In this document: one piece after another, positions 1 through 7,977 of the stretch | Layout of the letters: each line of letters begins with the position of its first letter | Numbering within the stretch: the stretch's first letter is position 1 | Origin: Fidelibacterota bacterium TCS55 | Lineage (GTDB): Bacteria; Fidelibacterota; Marinisomatia; Marinisomatales; TCS55 | Direction of reading: 5' to 3' | Length of the DNA: 12,873 bases | Assembly (NCBI GenBank): GCA_905182385.1 | Contig: CAJJBS010000050.1 | Coordinates: forward strand, 1 to 12,873 | The notes under the pieces: generated by a model | Database searches by the model: none | What the model was told of the DNA's origin: nothing | What the model saw: the letters and a program-made list of their open reading frames with translations, nothing else | Program-made: the position numbers and the translations under genes

Positions 1-1
1 T

Positions 2-1483
2 TTAAATGACTATCGAGGATATATGTCTAATGCTCTAAAGAATAGAGATCCTGGAGTTGTAACTAATATAACAGAAAGTTATAATTCATCATTCTCACCG
101 GTTATCATGGATTGGCTAAAACCAACTTTTAATTATGCAGCTAATTATCGATGGAATAAAGCTAGAGATGCTAGCGTTGAAGGAGTGAATATTGGGAATC
201 AACTTAGATTTTCATCCGGAATAAGTTTATCGCCATTAAAATTAGTTGAATTAATTTATAAACCATCAAGAACAAGTTCAAAGGCTCCACAGCGTCAGAC
301 AACTCGAAAAGCTCCAACGCGAAGTAGAACACGTACGCCGGGGAAACGATTTAGCGAAGAAGAAGAAATTTTAGGTAAAGAGAGTGTGAATAGAGAAGAG
401 TTAAGGAAGCAGAAAGAGAAGAAAGAAAAGAAAAATAGATTTGCAGATAGTAAAATATTAAAGAAGGTTCATGGCTTTGCTAGAAAAATTAATCCAATAA
501 ATATTTCTTATACTGAGAATGTTAATAAGACAGGAATGGGAGTCTTGGGAGATATTCCCGTAGGTTATAGATTGGGTTTTTTACGTGAGCATGGTTTAGA
601 GTATTCAAAACAGGTAGGCTCAAATACAGGAAACTTTGATCATAAAAGAGATTTATCTCTAAGGTCTGGATTAAATTTGACGCGGGCTTTATCGATTTCA
701 TTTAATTATGCACAAAATGTATCAAGTAATCTAAGAGGCTCTGGTTTAGAACAAAGATCAATGTCAAGAGATTACCTCTCTTATGGTAGCTATTTAGAAG
801 AAGGGTTTCCATTTTTGGGATGGTCAGCTCGATTAACCGGATTAGAAAGAAATAAATTTTTAGGTAGATTTTTTAGAACATTAAGTCTTGATCATGTCAC
901 GAATGGAAAAGAGACAAGAGCGTGGCAATTTGATCAAGCGGGTGGTCCTAATCTCTCATTTTTTGATATAGATAATTTTATATCTAATTATCAAGATAAT
1001 GAAAGAACCTCTAGAGTAAATATGAATTTTGCACCTCTAATTGGTGCTACATTTTCTTTTAAAAAAGGTGTCTCAGTCACAATGCGCCATAATAGAACAC
1101 TATCAAGAGAAATAACAGCTAATGGAGGCCAAAAAGTTTTCAATGATCAATCTTACCTAATTACAGCTAATTATGCACACCGTGGTGGGTTTACTCTACC
1201 TATTCCATTTTTTGATAATTATAAGATAAATAATCAAGTTAACTTTACCTTTAATTTTGATATGAATAAGAATAGAACATTACAAAAAGCTCAAGAATCA
1301 ACTAAATTTGCGGAAACTGCTTTTACCTCTAGTTGGAAAACAGGGATTCGATTAACATACACCTTTACTAAATCTGTAAGTGGAAGTATGATTTGGGAAT
1401 ATAGAGAAAGTGACTCTAAACATACGGGTAAGAAAATAGATAGAGACTTTGGTTTTGATGTAAACTTAGCAATAAGAGGATGA
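2..1483 (+). CDS. sprA: SprA-like outer-membrane translocon protein, C-terminal part (5' end cut by window)
   Basis: The reading frame is open from base 2, so the ATG at 23 is probably internal and about 493 C-terminal residues are visible. SprA proteins are giant outer-membrane beta-barrels that form the type IX secretion translocon in Bacteroidota and relatives. The visible part is rich in alternating amphipathic strands typical of a barrel end. SprA-like blocks include FAPLIGATFSFKKGVSV, the NNQVNFTFNFDMNKNRT region, and a late GIRLTYTFTKSVSGSMIWEY strand pair just before the C-terminus. A charged, strand-poor insert (about residues 80-148 counted from the ATG at 23) interrupts the barrel. 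The stop overlaps the next gene's start by four bases, so the downstream envelope genes are probably translationally coupled. The assignment is from remembered family features. Another very large outer-membrane barrel is the main alternative. Confidence 0.72.
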   Translation, partial: LNDYRGYMSNALKNRDPGVVTNITESYNSSFSPVIMDWLKPTFNYAANYRWNKARDASVEGVNIGNQLRFSSGISLSPLKLVELIYKPSRTSSKAPQRQTTRKAPTRSRTRTPGKRFSEEEEILGKESVNREELRKQKEKKEKKNRFADSKILKKVHGFARKINPINISYTENVNKTGMGVLGDIPVGYRLGFLREHGLEYSKQVGSNTGNFDHKRDLSLRSGLNLTRALSISFNYAQNVSSNLRGSGLEQRSMSRDYLSYGSYLEEGFPFLGWSARLTGLERNKFLGRFFRTLSLDHVTNGKETRAWQFDQAGGPNLSFFDIDNFISNYQDNERTSRVNMNFAPLIGATFSFKKGVSVTMRHNRTLSREITANGGQKVFNDQSYLITANYAHRGGFTLPIPFFDNYKINNQVNFTFNFDMNKNRTLQKAQESTKFAETAFTSSWKTGIRLTYTFTKSVSGSMIWEYRESDSKHTGKKIDRDFGFDVNLAIRG

Positions 1484-2394
1484 TGAAAAATTTAATTTAC
1501 ACAACACTATTTTGCATAGCAACCACAGTGAGTTGCCAAAAAAATATACCACTATTTAGTGGTGAAAATGCGTTTAATCATTTAATCAAACAATGTGAAT
1601 TAGGACCTAGAAACCCTGGTTCGAATGGTCATAAAAAAGCATTAGCATATTTTTTAAAAATTTTCAATCCATTGGCCGATACCCTTTTTACGCAATCTTA
1701 TATTGAAACGATGCCAAGAACTGGGAAAAAAGTTGACATGAATAATGTAATTGCACGTTTTAATACTGAAGCATCAAAGCAAATAATGATTTCAGCTCAT
1801 TGGGATACAAGGCCTTGGGGTGATAGAGGCTCAAATATTATGGAGAAGAATCAACCGATAATGGGGGCAAATGATGGAGCAAGTGGCGTTGCAGTATTAC
1901 TTGAACTAGCAAGAATATTAAAAGCAACTCCACCTAAAATTGGAGTGAGTCTTGTATTATTTGATGCCGAAGATTATGGATCAAGTGGTAATCCATGGAC
2001 GTATTGCAAAGGTTCTCAATACTTTGCAAAGAATTTGCCAATACCTTATCCAGCATATGCTATTAACCTAGATATGATTGCTGATAAGTTTCCTGAATTT
2101 TATATTGAAAGATACTCCTACCAACAAAATCCAAGCCTAGTTTTAGAATTATGGGAGAAAGCAGAGTCACTGGGATTAACTGCCTTCAAAAAGCAGGCTT
2201 ATCATATGATTTTTGATGACCATGTTCCTTTATATGAAATTGCAGGAATACCAGCAATTGATATAATTGATTTTGATTATCCAAATGAGAAAATAAATTA
2301 TCACCATACAAAAAATGATATTATAGCAAATTGTTCACCTGAAGGTTTGTCTCAGGTTGGAACCTTAATGGTACACCATATTTATGAGAATTAA
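1480..2394 (+). CDS. M28-family zinc protein, probable glutaminyl-peptide cyclotransferase, lipoprotein
   Basis: This 304-residue protein has a hydrophobic N-terminus ending in a weak lipobox (TVSC, Cys19), suggesting an exported, lipid-anchored enzyme. The M28/glutaminyl cyclase fold is shown by LGPRNPGS (41-48), AHWDTRPWGD (106-115), GANDGASG (129-136), LFDAEDYG (160-167), NLDMIAD (196-202) and DDHVP (246-250). Likely metal ligands are Asp132, Asp165 and His248, with Glu164 as general acid/base. Glutaminyl cyclases convert N-terminal Gln to pyroglutamate, while M28 aminopeptidases bind two zincs and cleave N-terminal residues. The GPRxPGS and HWDTRPW signatures look more cyclase-like to me, but sequence alone does not settle this. 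ATGATG offers starts at 1480 and 1483. AAGAGG at 1474-1479 sits very close to both, and 1483 has slightly better spacing. Confidence 0.82.
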   Translation: MMKNLIYTTLFCIATTVSCQKNIPLFSGENAFNHLIKQCELGPRNPGSNGHKKALAYFLKIFNPLADTLFTQSYIETMPRTGKKVDMNNVIARFNTEASKQIMISAHWDTRPWGDRGSNIMEKNQPIMGANDGASGVAVLLELARILKATPPKIGVSLVLFDAEDYGSSGNPWTYCKGSQYFAKNLPIPYPAYAINLDMIADKFPEFYIERYSYQQNPSLVLELWEKAESLGLTAFKKQAYHMIFDDHVPLYEIAGIPAIDIIDFDYPNEKINYHHTKNDIIANCSPEGLSQVGTLMVHHIYEN

Positions 2395-3221
2395 TGAGAG
2401 TGTTTAATATTAAATCACTCACTTTTACTTTTTTAATAACTATGTTAATTAGCTGTGAAGAAGTTGAAATAGTCGTTGACCCATATCCTCTTTCAGAGGT
2501 TGATTTTTCTTTTTTACAAGCATCAAATAAATTATATATTTCAACTAAAGCTTTAAAAAAGTATCAAGACTCATCACTTGACTCCATAATGGTATTATGG
2601 CATGGTACGAATATTTCTAATACTGCTGATACACTAAAGCTTATTGATGATGGAACATTGGGAGATTTAATTCCTAAGGATGAAATTTTTTCAAGAAAAA
2701 TAAATAACTTAAACTTATATTTAAAAAATATTATTCCTCCATCAGCAAAAGATTCAGTATTCTTAAGTATCATAGGTCAATATGAAAATAAAGAGTTGAT
2801 ATTACCAGCATCATTCATTCTTGGTAATATTCGCCCCAAGCTCACAAGCGTTATGGGGGTACAAGATACTATTATTAAACCTTCCGTCAATCAAGACCCT
2901 AATATTATTAATACTATAGAGTTTTCTCTTATGGCTACAGTATCAGACCCCAATGGATTAGATGATATTAAACGTGTATTTTTTAGATCTTACAATGTTG
3001 ATTTAGATTCGATGATGTTCAATGGAAACCCAGTCTTCCTTTACGATGATGGAACTGGAGCAGATGGCTCAGGTGATCTTCAAAAAGGTGATGGAACTTA
3101 CACTCGTACAATTTCTATGACACAAGATGCTAGATCGGGTACATATCACTGGTCTTTTGAAGCACAAGATTTTTCTAATGCTTATAGCGATACAATTAAG
3201 AAAGTAGTCTTCGTTAAATGA
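2394..3221 (+). CDS. Lipoprotein with C-terminal Ig-like, acidic-loop module; function unknown
   Basis: This 275-residue protein starts one base before the end of the preceding gene (TAATG overlap). A hydrophobic leader ends in LISC, giving Cys21 as the lipidated residue, followed by acidic residues, so it should be an exported lipoprotein. The N-terminal half is beta-rich and unrecognised. The C-terminal half resembles the Ig-like modules common in FCB surface proteins: VSDPNGLDDIKRV, then DDGTGADGSGDLQKGDGTYTR, then GTYHWSFEAQD and a final beta strand. The Asp/Gly-rich stretch looks like a calcium-binding loop. It lies between an M28-type enzyme and a secreted propeller protein and probably works at the cell surface or in the periplasm. 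No enzyme motif is visible. Confidence 0.75.
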   Translation: MRVFNIKSLTFTFLITMLISCEEVEIVVDPYPLSEVDFSFLQASNKLYISTKALKKYQDSSLDSIMVLWHGTNISNTADTLKLIDDGTLGDLIPKDEIFSRKINNLNLYLKNIIPPSAKDSVFLSIIGQYENKELILPASFILGNIRPKLTSVMGVQDTIIKPSVNQDPNIINTIEFSLMATVSDPNGLDDIKRVFFRSYNVDLDSMMFNGNPVFLYDDGTGADGSGDLQKGDGTYTRTISMTQDARSGTYHWSFEAQDFSNAYSDTIKKVVFVK

Positions 3222-4894
3222 AAAGATTAATTGTATTAATTATATCATTTAAGATTTTATTTTCACAAGGTATACTTCCGGGTTATTATAAATTAAATTT
3301 CTCTGATTTTGATTCTTCGGCATATAAAGGGCTTAAAAGTAATATGATTAGTGATATTGTTCCTCAAGAAGACAACTTAGTTTGGCTTGGTAGCGGTGCA
3401 GGATTAGCTGTTCTAAAAGATTCAATATCTATTTTTACTATCTCAAGTAAAGCTGATATTTTGCCAGGACCATTAACAAATATTACACCTCAAGGTGGAG
3501 TAGTCGCTTTAACATCTTACAGAAAAACATTATTTGCAGCCTTTGCTACTAGTGGAGAAGATATTACCACTGGAAACGGCTTGATCTATAGTAATGATGC
3601 AACTGGAAACTCAATAGATTGGACTTATTTTGAGCAACCAATTGATGTTGAAGCAGATTCTTTGGCTCCTTTTGCGAATAGGTTTTTTAAAGGACTACCA
3701 ATTACTGTAAAAGCGGCAAACGTAACGTATGATGCATCAATATATGGGAATTATATTTGGATAACCAGTTGGGCTGGTGGTCTACGTAGATATAATATTT
3801 CGCAAGAGATTTGGGAAAGAGTTCCTTTACCTCAAGATGGCGATCAATTCCTTAATACATGTGAACTAGCAAGTTATGAGGAGTTACCATCTGGACCTAC
3901 TTTGAAAAATTTTTATTTAAACCCTCGAGATCCATGGGATGGATCTTCAGTCAAAAATAGTGATACAAAATTATATGGGAATCATAATCATAAAGCATTT
4001 TCGGTAATAGCGTATGGTGATACAGTTTGGGTTGGAACTGCTAATGGTATTAACCGTGGATTAATTGGAGAGAATGGGTGTGTAAATTGGACACATTATA
4101 CTGTAAATGATGGTTTATCAGGTGGATTTGTTGTTGATTTAGAGCGGCAAATTATAAACGGTCAAAATGTAATTTGGGCTGCTACAGTAACAGCAGGTCA
4201 AGGCGAAAAGAGTGGAGTTAGTTATTCAAATGACAATGGAGATAGTTGGCATTCTACTTTAAATAACGAAAGAGTCTATAATATAATGGCTCCTGATTCA
4301 ATTGTTTTTGTAGCGAGTAAATCGGGTCTTTGGAAAACTGTAACAGATAATCCACTTGACCTTGCAAAACCTTGGGCAAAATATAAACCAGCAAAAAAAG
4401 CTCTTCTGATAGGCTCAACAAATACATTTGATATGGATGAGATTTTAACGGATGAAGTTGTTGGCATTTATTATGATAAGCGACCCTATTTTTCTTCATC
4501 CGCCACTATATGGATTGGTTCTTGGGATGGCCTAGCTCGAACGTTGGATTCAGGTGGTAATAATTGGCAGATTTACAGAACTAATTTTGATTCGGAAAAA
4601 GTTTATGCTTATCCTAATCCCTTTTCTCCTTTTGAGCATAACCAATTAGCTGGAGATGGTTATGTGCATATTCATGCAGGTGTTAGAACGTCATTCGTAG
4701 TTAAGATGGATATATATAATTTTGCAATGGAGCCAGTTCTAGAAACTCAATTTGATCGAAGAGATGCTAATACGGGCTCAATGAAATGGAATGGTAAAGA
4801 TAAGAATGGTCGTTTAGTTGATAATGGAACTTATTTTATCAGGCTTGAATATGATCAAAAAACTAAATGGATAAAACTAATTGTAATTAAATGA
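3218..4894 (+). CDS. Secreted beta-propeller protein with FlgD-like/T9SS-type C-terminal tail
   Basis: This 558-residue protein overlaps the previous gene by ATGA. The signal peptide ends at about ILFS with Gln17 as the likely first mature residue. The body carries several short propeller-blade repeats of the two-component-regulator-propeller/BNR kind: VWLGSGAGLAVL (55-66), then IWITSWAGGLRRYN, VWVGTANGINRG, SNDNGDSW, VFVASKSGLWKT and IWIGSWDGLART. The last 100 residues (459-558) match the FlgD-like Ig module often used as a sorting tail. They contain YPNPF (465-469), a KWNGKDKNGRLVDNGTYF core and a strand ending in basic IKLIVIK. In T9SS bacteria such tails direct export through SprA-type translocons, and a SprA gene lies three genes upstream. 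A role as T9SS cargo is inferred from this tail and context. The propeller's ligand is unknown. Confidence 0.8.
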   Translation: MKRLIVLIISFKILFSQGILPGYYKLNFSDFDSSAYKGLKSNMISDIVPQEDNLVWLGSGAGLAVLKDSISIFTISSKADILPGPLTNITPQGGVVALTSYRKTLFAAFATSGEDITTGNGLIYSNDATGNSIDWTYFEQPIDVEADSLAPFANRFFKGLPITVKAANVTYDASIYGNYIWITSWAGGLRRYNISQEIWERVPLPQDGDQFLNTCELASYEELPSGPTLKNFYLNPRDPWDGSSVKNSDTKLYGNHNHKAFSVIAYGDTVWVGTANGINRGLIGENGCVNWTHYTVNDGLSGGFVVDLERQIINGQNVIWAATVTAGQGEKSGVSYSNDNGDSWHSTLNNERVYNIMAPDSIVFVASKSGLWKTVTDNPLDLAKPWAKYKPAKKALLIGSTNTFDMDEILTDEVVGIYYDKRPYFSSSATIWIGSWDGLARTLDSGGNNWQIYRTNFDSEKVYAYPNPFSPFEHNQLAGDGYVHIHAGVRTSFVVKMDIYNFAMEPVLETQFDRRDANTGSMKWNGKDKNGRLVDNGTYFIRLEYDQKTKWIKLIVIK

Positions 4895-5829
4895 CATCAA
4901 TTTTTAGATCATATTTAATGTTTTGTTTTTTTAGTATAACTATTTTAGTTGGACGAGATTATGCATCATTTACTGGTGGTTTTCTAAGAATGGGCTCTTC
5001 AGCTAGAGCAATGGCTATGGGAAGTGGATTTACCGCAGAAATTGATGCGGGTTTTGCTGCTTATCATAATCCTGCTTCAATGGTTTTTTTAAATAAACGC
5101 CAACTAGGATTTACTCATCATTTTTTACCACTTGACCGAAGGTTTATGGCTGCAAATTTATCAGTTCCTTTACCACCAAGTGCTAGCGTTGGTTTGGCTT
5201 GGGTCAGTGCTGGCGTAGATAAAATTGATGGACGAAATATTGCAGGAGAGCACACACAATATTTATCAACATCTGAAAATGCTTTTATCATATCGTTTGC
5301 TCAAAAAATACTCCCTTGGTTCTCTGCTGGTTTAAATATCAAAATTTTAAACCATCAATTACCAATGAATACAATGGATATTGCGGGTAAAGGAATCGGG
5401 ATGGACTTTGGTCTTTTTATTCATTCAAAAAATGGACCAAATCTAGCTTTTATGATTCAAGACTTAAACTCTAGATATCAATGGAAAACTGATAAAATAT
5501 TTGAAAGAGGAAAAAATTATGTTGAACAATTTCCAACAATTTATCGAGCAGGATCATCATTAATTTATAAGGGTGTCTATGTGACATTAGATGCTGGAGT
5601 TGTTATGAATGGAAACGAAATGCTTGGTTATACAATGCGAGTGGGTGGTGAATATTCGTATCTTGAAAATTATTTTTTACGTGCGGGTTTAGGAAATGGA
5701 CGGATGTCAGTAGGTGCAGGGTTTGATTGGTCTTTATTGAAAGAAAAAGATGGCCGATTAGATTATGCTTTTGTTTTTGAAAATCCAGCTGGTGCTGCAC
5801 ATATTTTTACTTATGCTTTCTCATTCTAA
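4891..5829 (+). CDS. PorV/PorQ-family outer-membrane beta-barrel, PorV-like
   Basis: This 312-residue protein overlaps its predecessor by ATGA. An N-terminal signal peptide (about residues 1-21) precedes the family signature GGFLRMGSSARAMAMG...DAGFAAYHNPA (29-62), which is typical of the PorV/PorQ (UPF0164) group of FadL-like outer-membrane barrels. The rest is alternating beta strands and ends in an aromatic-rich strand with terminal Phe, as in outer-membrane proteins. In Bacteroidota, PorV docks on SprA, takes folded cargo from it and passes it to the surface sortase. The gene directly follows a probable cargo gene and sits four genes after sprA, which supports that role. Paralogues in this family are numerous, so it could instead be another member with a different partner. 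Confidence 0.82.
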   Translation: MTSIFRSYLMFCFFSITILVGRDYASFTGGFLRMGSSARAMAMGSGFTAEIDAGFAAYHNPASMVFLNKRQLGFTHHFLPLDRRFMAANLSVPLPPSASVGLAWVSAGVDKIDGRNIAGEHTQYLSTSENAFIISFAQKILPWFSAGLNIKILNHQLPMNTMDIAGKGIGMDFGLFIHSKNGPNLAFMIQDLNSRYQWKTDKIFERGKNYVEQFPTIYRAGSSLIYKGVYVTLDAGVVMNGNEMLGYTMRVGGEYSYLENYFLRAGLGNGRMSVGAGFDWSLLKEKDGRLDYAFVFENPAGAAHIFTYAFSF

Positions 5830-6655
5830 ATCAATATTAATTATTTTTTTTGTATCTCAAACTTTGTTTGGAGGAACACAGTTTTTATCAATTCCACCAT
5901 CAGCATATGATTTGCTTTATTTTAATTCTTCATGGCGTAATCCAGCTGGATTAAATCATATTAATAAAGTTCCTGAGTTAGGGTTTGCTTATGGTAATTG
6001 GTTGGCAGGAATTCAAAATGTTGGATTTAAATGGCGCGGTCAAGTGGGTAAAAATAGTAGTGGCTTAGATCTTAGATATGTTGGTTTAAGTGATATTGAA
6101 TTTCGTTCAAATACACCAACCTCAAAACCTTTAGGTTATTATAGCGCCTATGGTATTTCTGCTAGAGGTATAATGAGTCAAGAAATTGGTGATGTTAATT
6201 TTGGTTTAGCGGTTCAATTGATTGAACTTGAAATTTATCAGGAAAGTGCAAAAGGTTTTGCTTTTGATTTTGGTGCAATATGGTCGGTTAGCGAATCTAT
6301 TAAATTTAATATATCTGCCTTAAATTTAGGTCGAATGAATAAACTCCAAACTTCTTCCCCTGAATTACCAAAACGTTTAATAAGCTCAGTTAGTATTGAA
6401 CAAAAAAGCTCTTCACTTTTTTTAGGTATAGAATCAAACAGCTTATTAAATAATACGGTTTATTATGCGGGTGGGCATTCACAATATAAAAATCTAGTTT
6501 TTGGTGGAACTTCAACCATGACAAAAGGAATGAAAAGTATATCTGGTGGTGTAAGCTTTTTATTGGGTATTTATACAATTACGTATGGTTTCCAATGGGG
6601 AGATCAGCATTTAGGAAGACCTCAGATGTTAGATATATCAATTCGATTGCCATGA
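5813..6655 (+). CDS. PorQ-like outer-membrane beta-barrel protein
   Basis: I place the start at the ATG at 5813, giving 280 residues and a 17-base overlap with the preceding gene. An earlier in-frame ATG at 5765 would add 16 residues and lengthen the overlap. From 5813 the protein begins with a compact signal peptide (MLSHSKSILIIFFVSQTLFG). The mature part opens GTQFLSIPPSAYDLL and then has WRNPAGLNH, close to the FLxxPxSA...NPA pattern of PorQ/PorV barrels. The ALGG-type stretch usually found between these two motifs is reduced. Repeated amphipathic strands follow, ending in an IRLP strand. In Bacteroidota, PorQ-type proteins take part in T9SS surface attachment, and pairing with a PorV-like gene fits that. 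Its exact role is inferred. Confidence 0.72.
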   Translation: MLSHSKSILIIFFVSQTLFGGTQFLSIPPSAYDLLYFNSSWRNPAGLNHINKVPELGFAYGNWLAGIQNVGFKWRGQVGKNSSGLDLRYVGLSDIEFRSNTPTSKPLGYYSAYGISARGIMSQEIGDVNFGLAVQLIELEIYQESAKGFAFDFGAIWSVSESIKFNISALNLGRMNKLQTSSPELPKRLISSVSIEQKSSSLFLGIESNSLLNNTVYYAGGHSQYKNLVFGGTSTMTKGMKSISGGVSFLLGIYTITYGFQWGDQHLGRPQMLDISIRLP

Positions 6656-7500
6656 TTGATAAAATTATGTACAAACGCGTTACTATTTTTTTATCAATTA
6701 CTGTAATCTTTCTTTTAATTAGTAATTATTCAGCTTTAAGAAAACTTGATTCAATTGGACAAAAAAGAGACTTAACTCCAACTATTATTGTTGAAGAGGA
6801 CTCAAGTTCAATTGATCTTCAAATTTTGAAAGAACCTCTTGGAACAATTGTACTTATAATTGATGATTTTGGTTATCGAAACGATTTGATTTCAGATGGT
6901 TTTTTAAAATTAAATATTCCCATCACATGTGCAATTATTCCTGGGCACTCTCAAAGTAAGATATTTGCTGAAAAAGCAATTAATGCAGGTAAAGAAGTCA
7001 TTATTCATATGCCTATGGAGTCAAGCGTGGTAACGTCTGGTGAAGAAGAATATAAAATAAAAACTGGAATGACTAGTGAAGAAGTTGAATGGCGAATTAA
7101 TGAAGTACTCAAAGAAATTCCTTCAGCGGTAGGCATGAACAATCACCAAGGGTCAAAAGCGACAACTGATGGTAAAATAATGAGTGTTGTAGCCTCTGTT
7201 TTAAAGGAGAGAGATAAATACTTTTTAGATAGTCGTACAGCAGCAAATACTGTTGGCGAAAAATCAATGAGATCTATAGGTGTTCCTACTGCAAGTCGCC
7301 ATGTATTTTTAGATAATAATCCATCAATTGATCAAATATCAGCTCAATTAGATGAATTAGTTGCTTTTGCGAAAAAAAGAGGCATTGGGATTGGGATTGG
7401 GCATGCAAGACCAAATACTTTAAAAGTCTTAGAGACTAAAATCCCTGAATTATTAAAAGCTGGGTATAAATTTGAATTTGGATCATATGCTGTAAATTGA
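6652..7500 (+). CDS. Divergent polysaccharide deacetylase (YibQ/DUF610 family), membrane-anchored
   Basis: The start chosen is the ATG at 6652, which overlaps the previous stop as ATGA and gives 282 residues. A start at 6595 would run 61 bases into the upstream barrel gene. A single N-terminal hydrophobic segment (about 9-25) should act as a membrane anchor or uncleaved signal. The catalytic-type domain follows in family order: LIIDDFG (68-74), IPGHS (96-100), HMPME (119-123), MNNHQGSKAT (162-171), FLDSRT (191-196), VFLDN (218-222) and GHARPNT (250-256). These are hallmarks of the divergent polysaccharide deacetylase family, a NodB-like fold acting in the periplasm. Substrates are poorly defined, and cell-wall or exported glycans are the usual suggestion. 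It closes the overlapping gene chain. Confidence 0.88.
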   Translation: MIDKIMYKRVTIFLSITVIFLLISNYSALRKLDSIGQKRDLTPTIIVEEDSSSIDLQILKEPLGTIVLIIDDFGYRNDLISDGFLKLNIPITCAIIPGHSQSKIFAEKAINAGKEVIIHMPMESSVVTSGEEEYKIKTGMTSEEVEWRINEVLKEIPSAVGMNNHQGSKATTDGKIMSVVASVLKERDKYFLDSRTAANTVGEKSMRSIGVPTASRHVFLDNNPSIDQISAQLDELVAFAKKRGIGIGIGHARPNTLKVLETKIPELLKAGYKFEFGSYAVN

Positions 7501-7501
7501 A

Positions 7502-7969
7502 ATGAATGAAGTAAAAGTAAGAGTCGTGGATTGCTATGTTTATCGTTATACAGCCAAGGGTATTCTTTTTTTACTCATGAAAAGAAACTTAAATAAGATT
7601 TACGAACACCTATGGCAAGGCGTAGCTGGCAAAATAGAAGAAGGTGAGACTTCATCTGAGGCAGCTATACGTGAATTAGAAGAAGAAACAGGCTTAAGTC
7701 CTATAAATATGTTCGTTGCTGATCATGTTAGTAAGTTTTATGAAGCTCATGGTGACCGTATCAACCTTGTTCCAGTATTTGGAATTGAAGTAGATTCAGA
7801 AAACATTATTCTTTCTGAAGAACATATATCTTATAAATGGGTTAATATAAATGAAGCTCTAGATACATTAGTTTGGAATGGGCAAAAAAAAGGAATCCAA
7901 ACTGTTCATGATATGGTAATTAATAATGATGATCGGATGATCTGGTCAAAAATTGAATTAAAAAATTAG
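7502..7969 (+). CDS. Nudix hydrolase, dihydroneopterin-triphosphatase-like
   Basis: This 155-residue protein has a complete 23-residue Nudix box at residues 43-65: G43, E49, R57-E58, E61-E62 and G64 fall exactly on the GX5EX7REUXEEXGU pattern. The box coordinates Mg2+ and positions water to hydrolyse a nucleoside diphosphate-X bond. The preceding YEHLWQGVAG and the later LSEEHISYKWVNINEAL with the VWNGQKKGI tail resemble the DHNTPase-like Nudix subgroup, whose E. coli member acts in folate synthesis. Substrate choice cannot be settled from sequence, and nucleotide-pool cleaning is equally possible. No signal peptide is present, so it is cytoplasmic. Only one base separates it from the upstream stop, so it is probably cotranscribed with the envelope genes. 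Confidence 0.88.
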   Translation: MNEVKVRVVDCYVYRYTAKGILFLLMKRNLNKIYEHLWQGVAGKIEEGETSSEAAIRELEEETGLSPINMFVADHVSKFYEAHGDRINLVPVFGIEVDSENIILSEEHISYKWVNINEALDTLVWNGQKKGIQTVHDMVINNDDRMIWSKIELKN

Positions 7970-7973
7970 GAGT
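7968..7973 (+). promoter_or_regulatory. Ribosome binding site of the selenocysteine peroxiredoxin
   Basis: AGGAGT overlaps the Nudix gene's TAG stop and sits four bases before the ATG at 7978. It fixes the true start of the peroxiredoxin well upstream of the in-frame TGA, showing that translation is meant to enter this frame. Confidence 0.8.
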
Positions 7974-7977
7974 CAAA

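Noticed and set aside
4254..4499. Two - strand frames inside the propeller gene
   Set aside because: They are antisense shadows with no RBS, no domains and full overlap with a well-supported gene.
6595..6651. Upstream start of the polysaccharide deacetylase
   Set aside because: It would overlap the barrel gene by 61 bases. The ATG at 6652 gives the ATGA junction typical of this gene chain and a clean membrane anchor.
7384..7401. Three tandem ATTGGG copies
   Set aside because: They encode the Ile-Gly alternation of a conserved deacetylase strand before GHARP, so they are explained by the protein.
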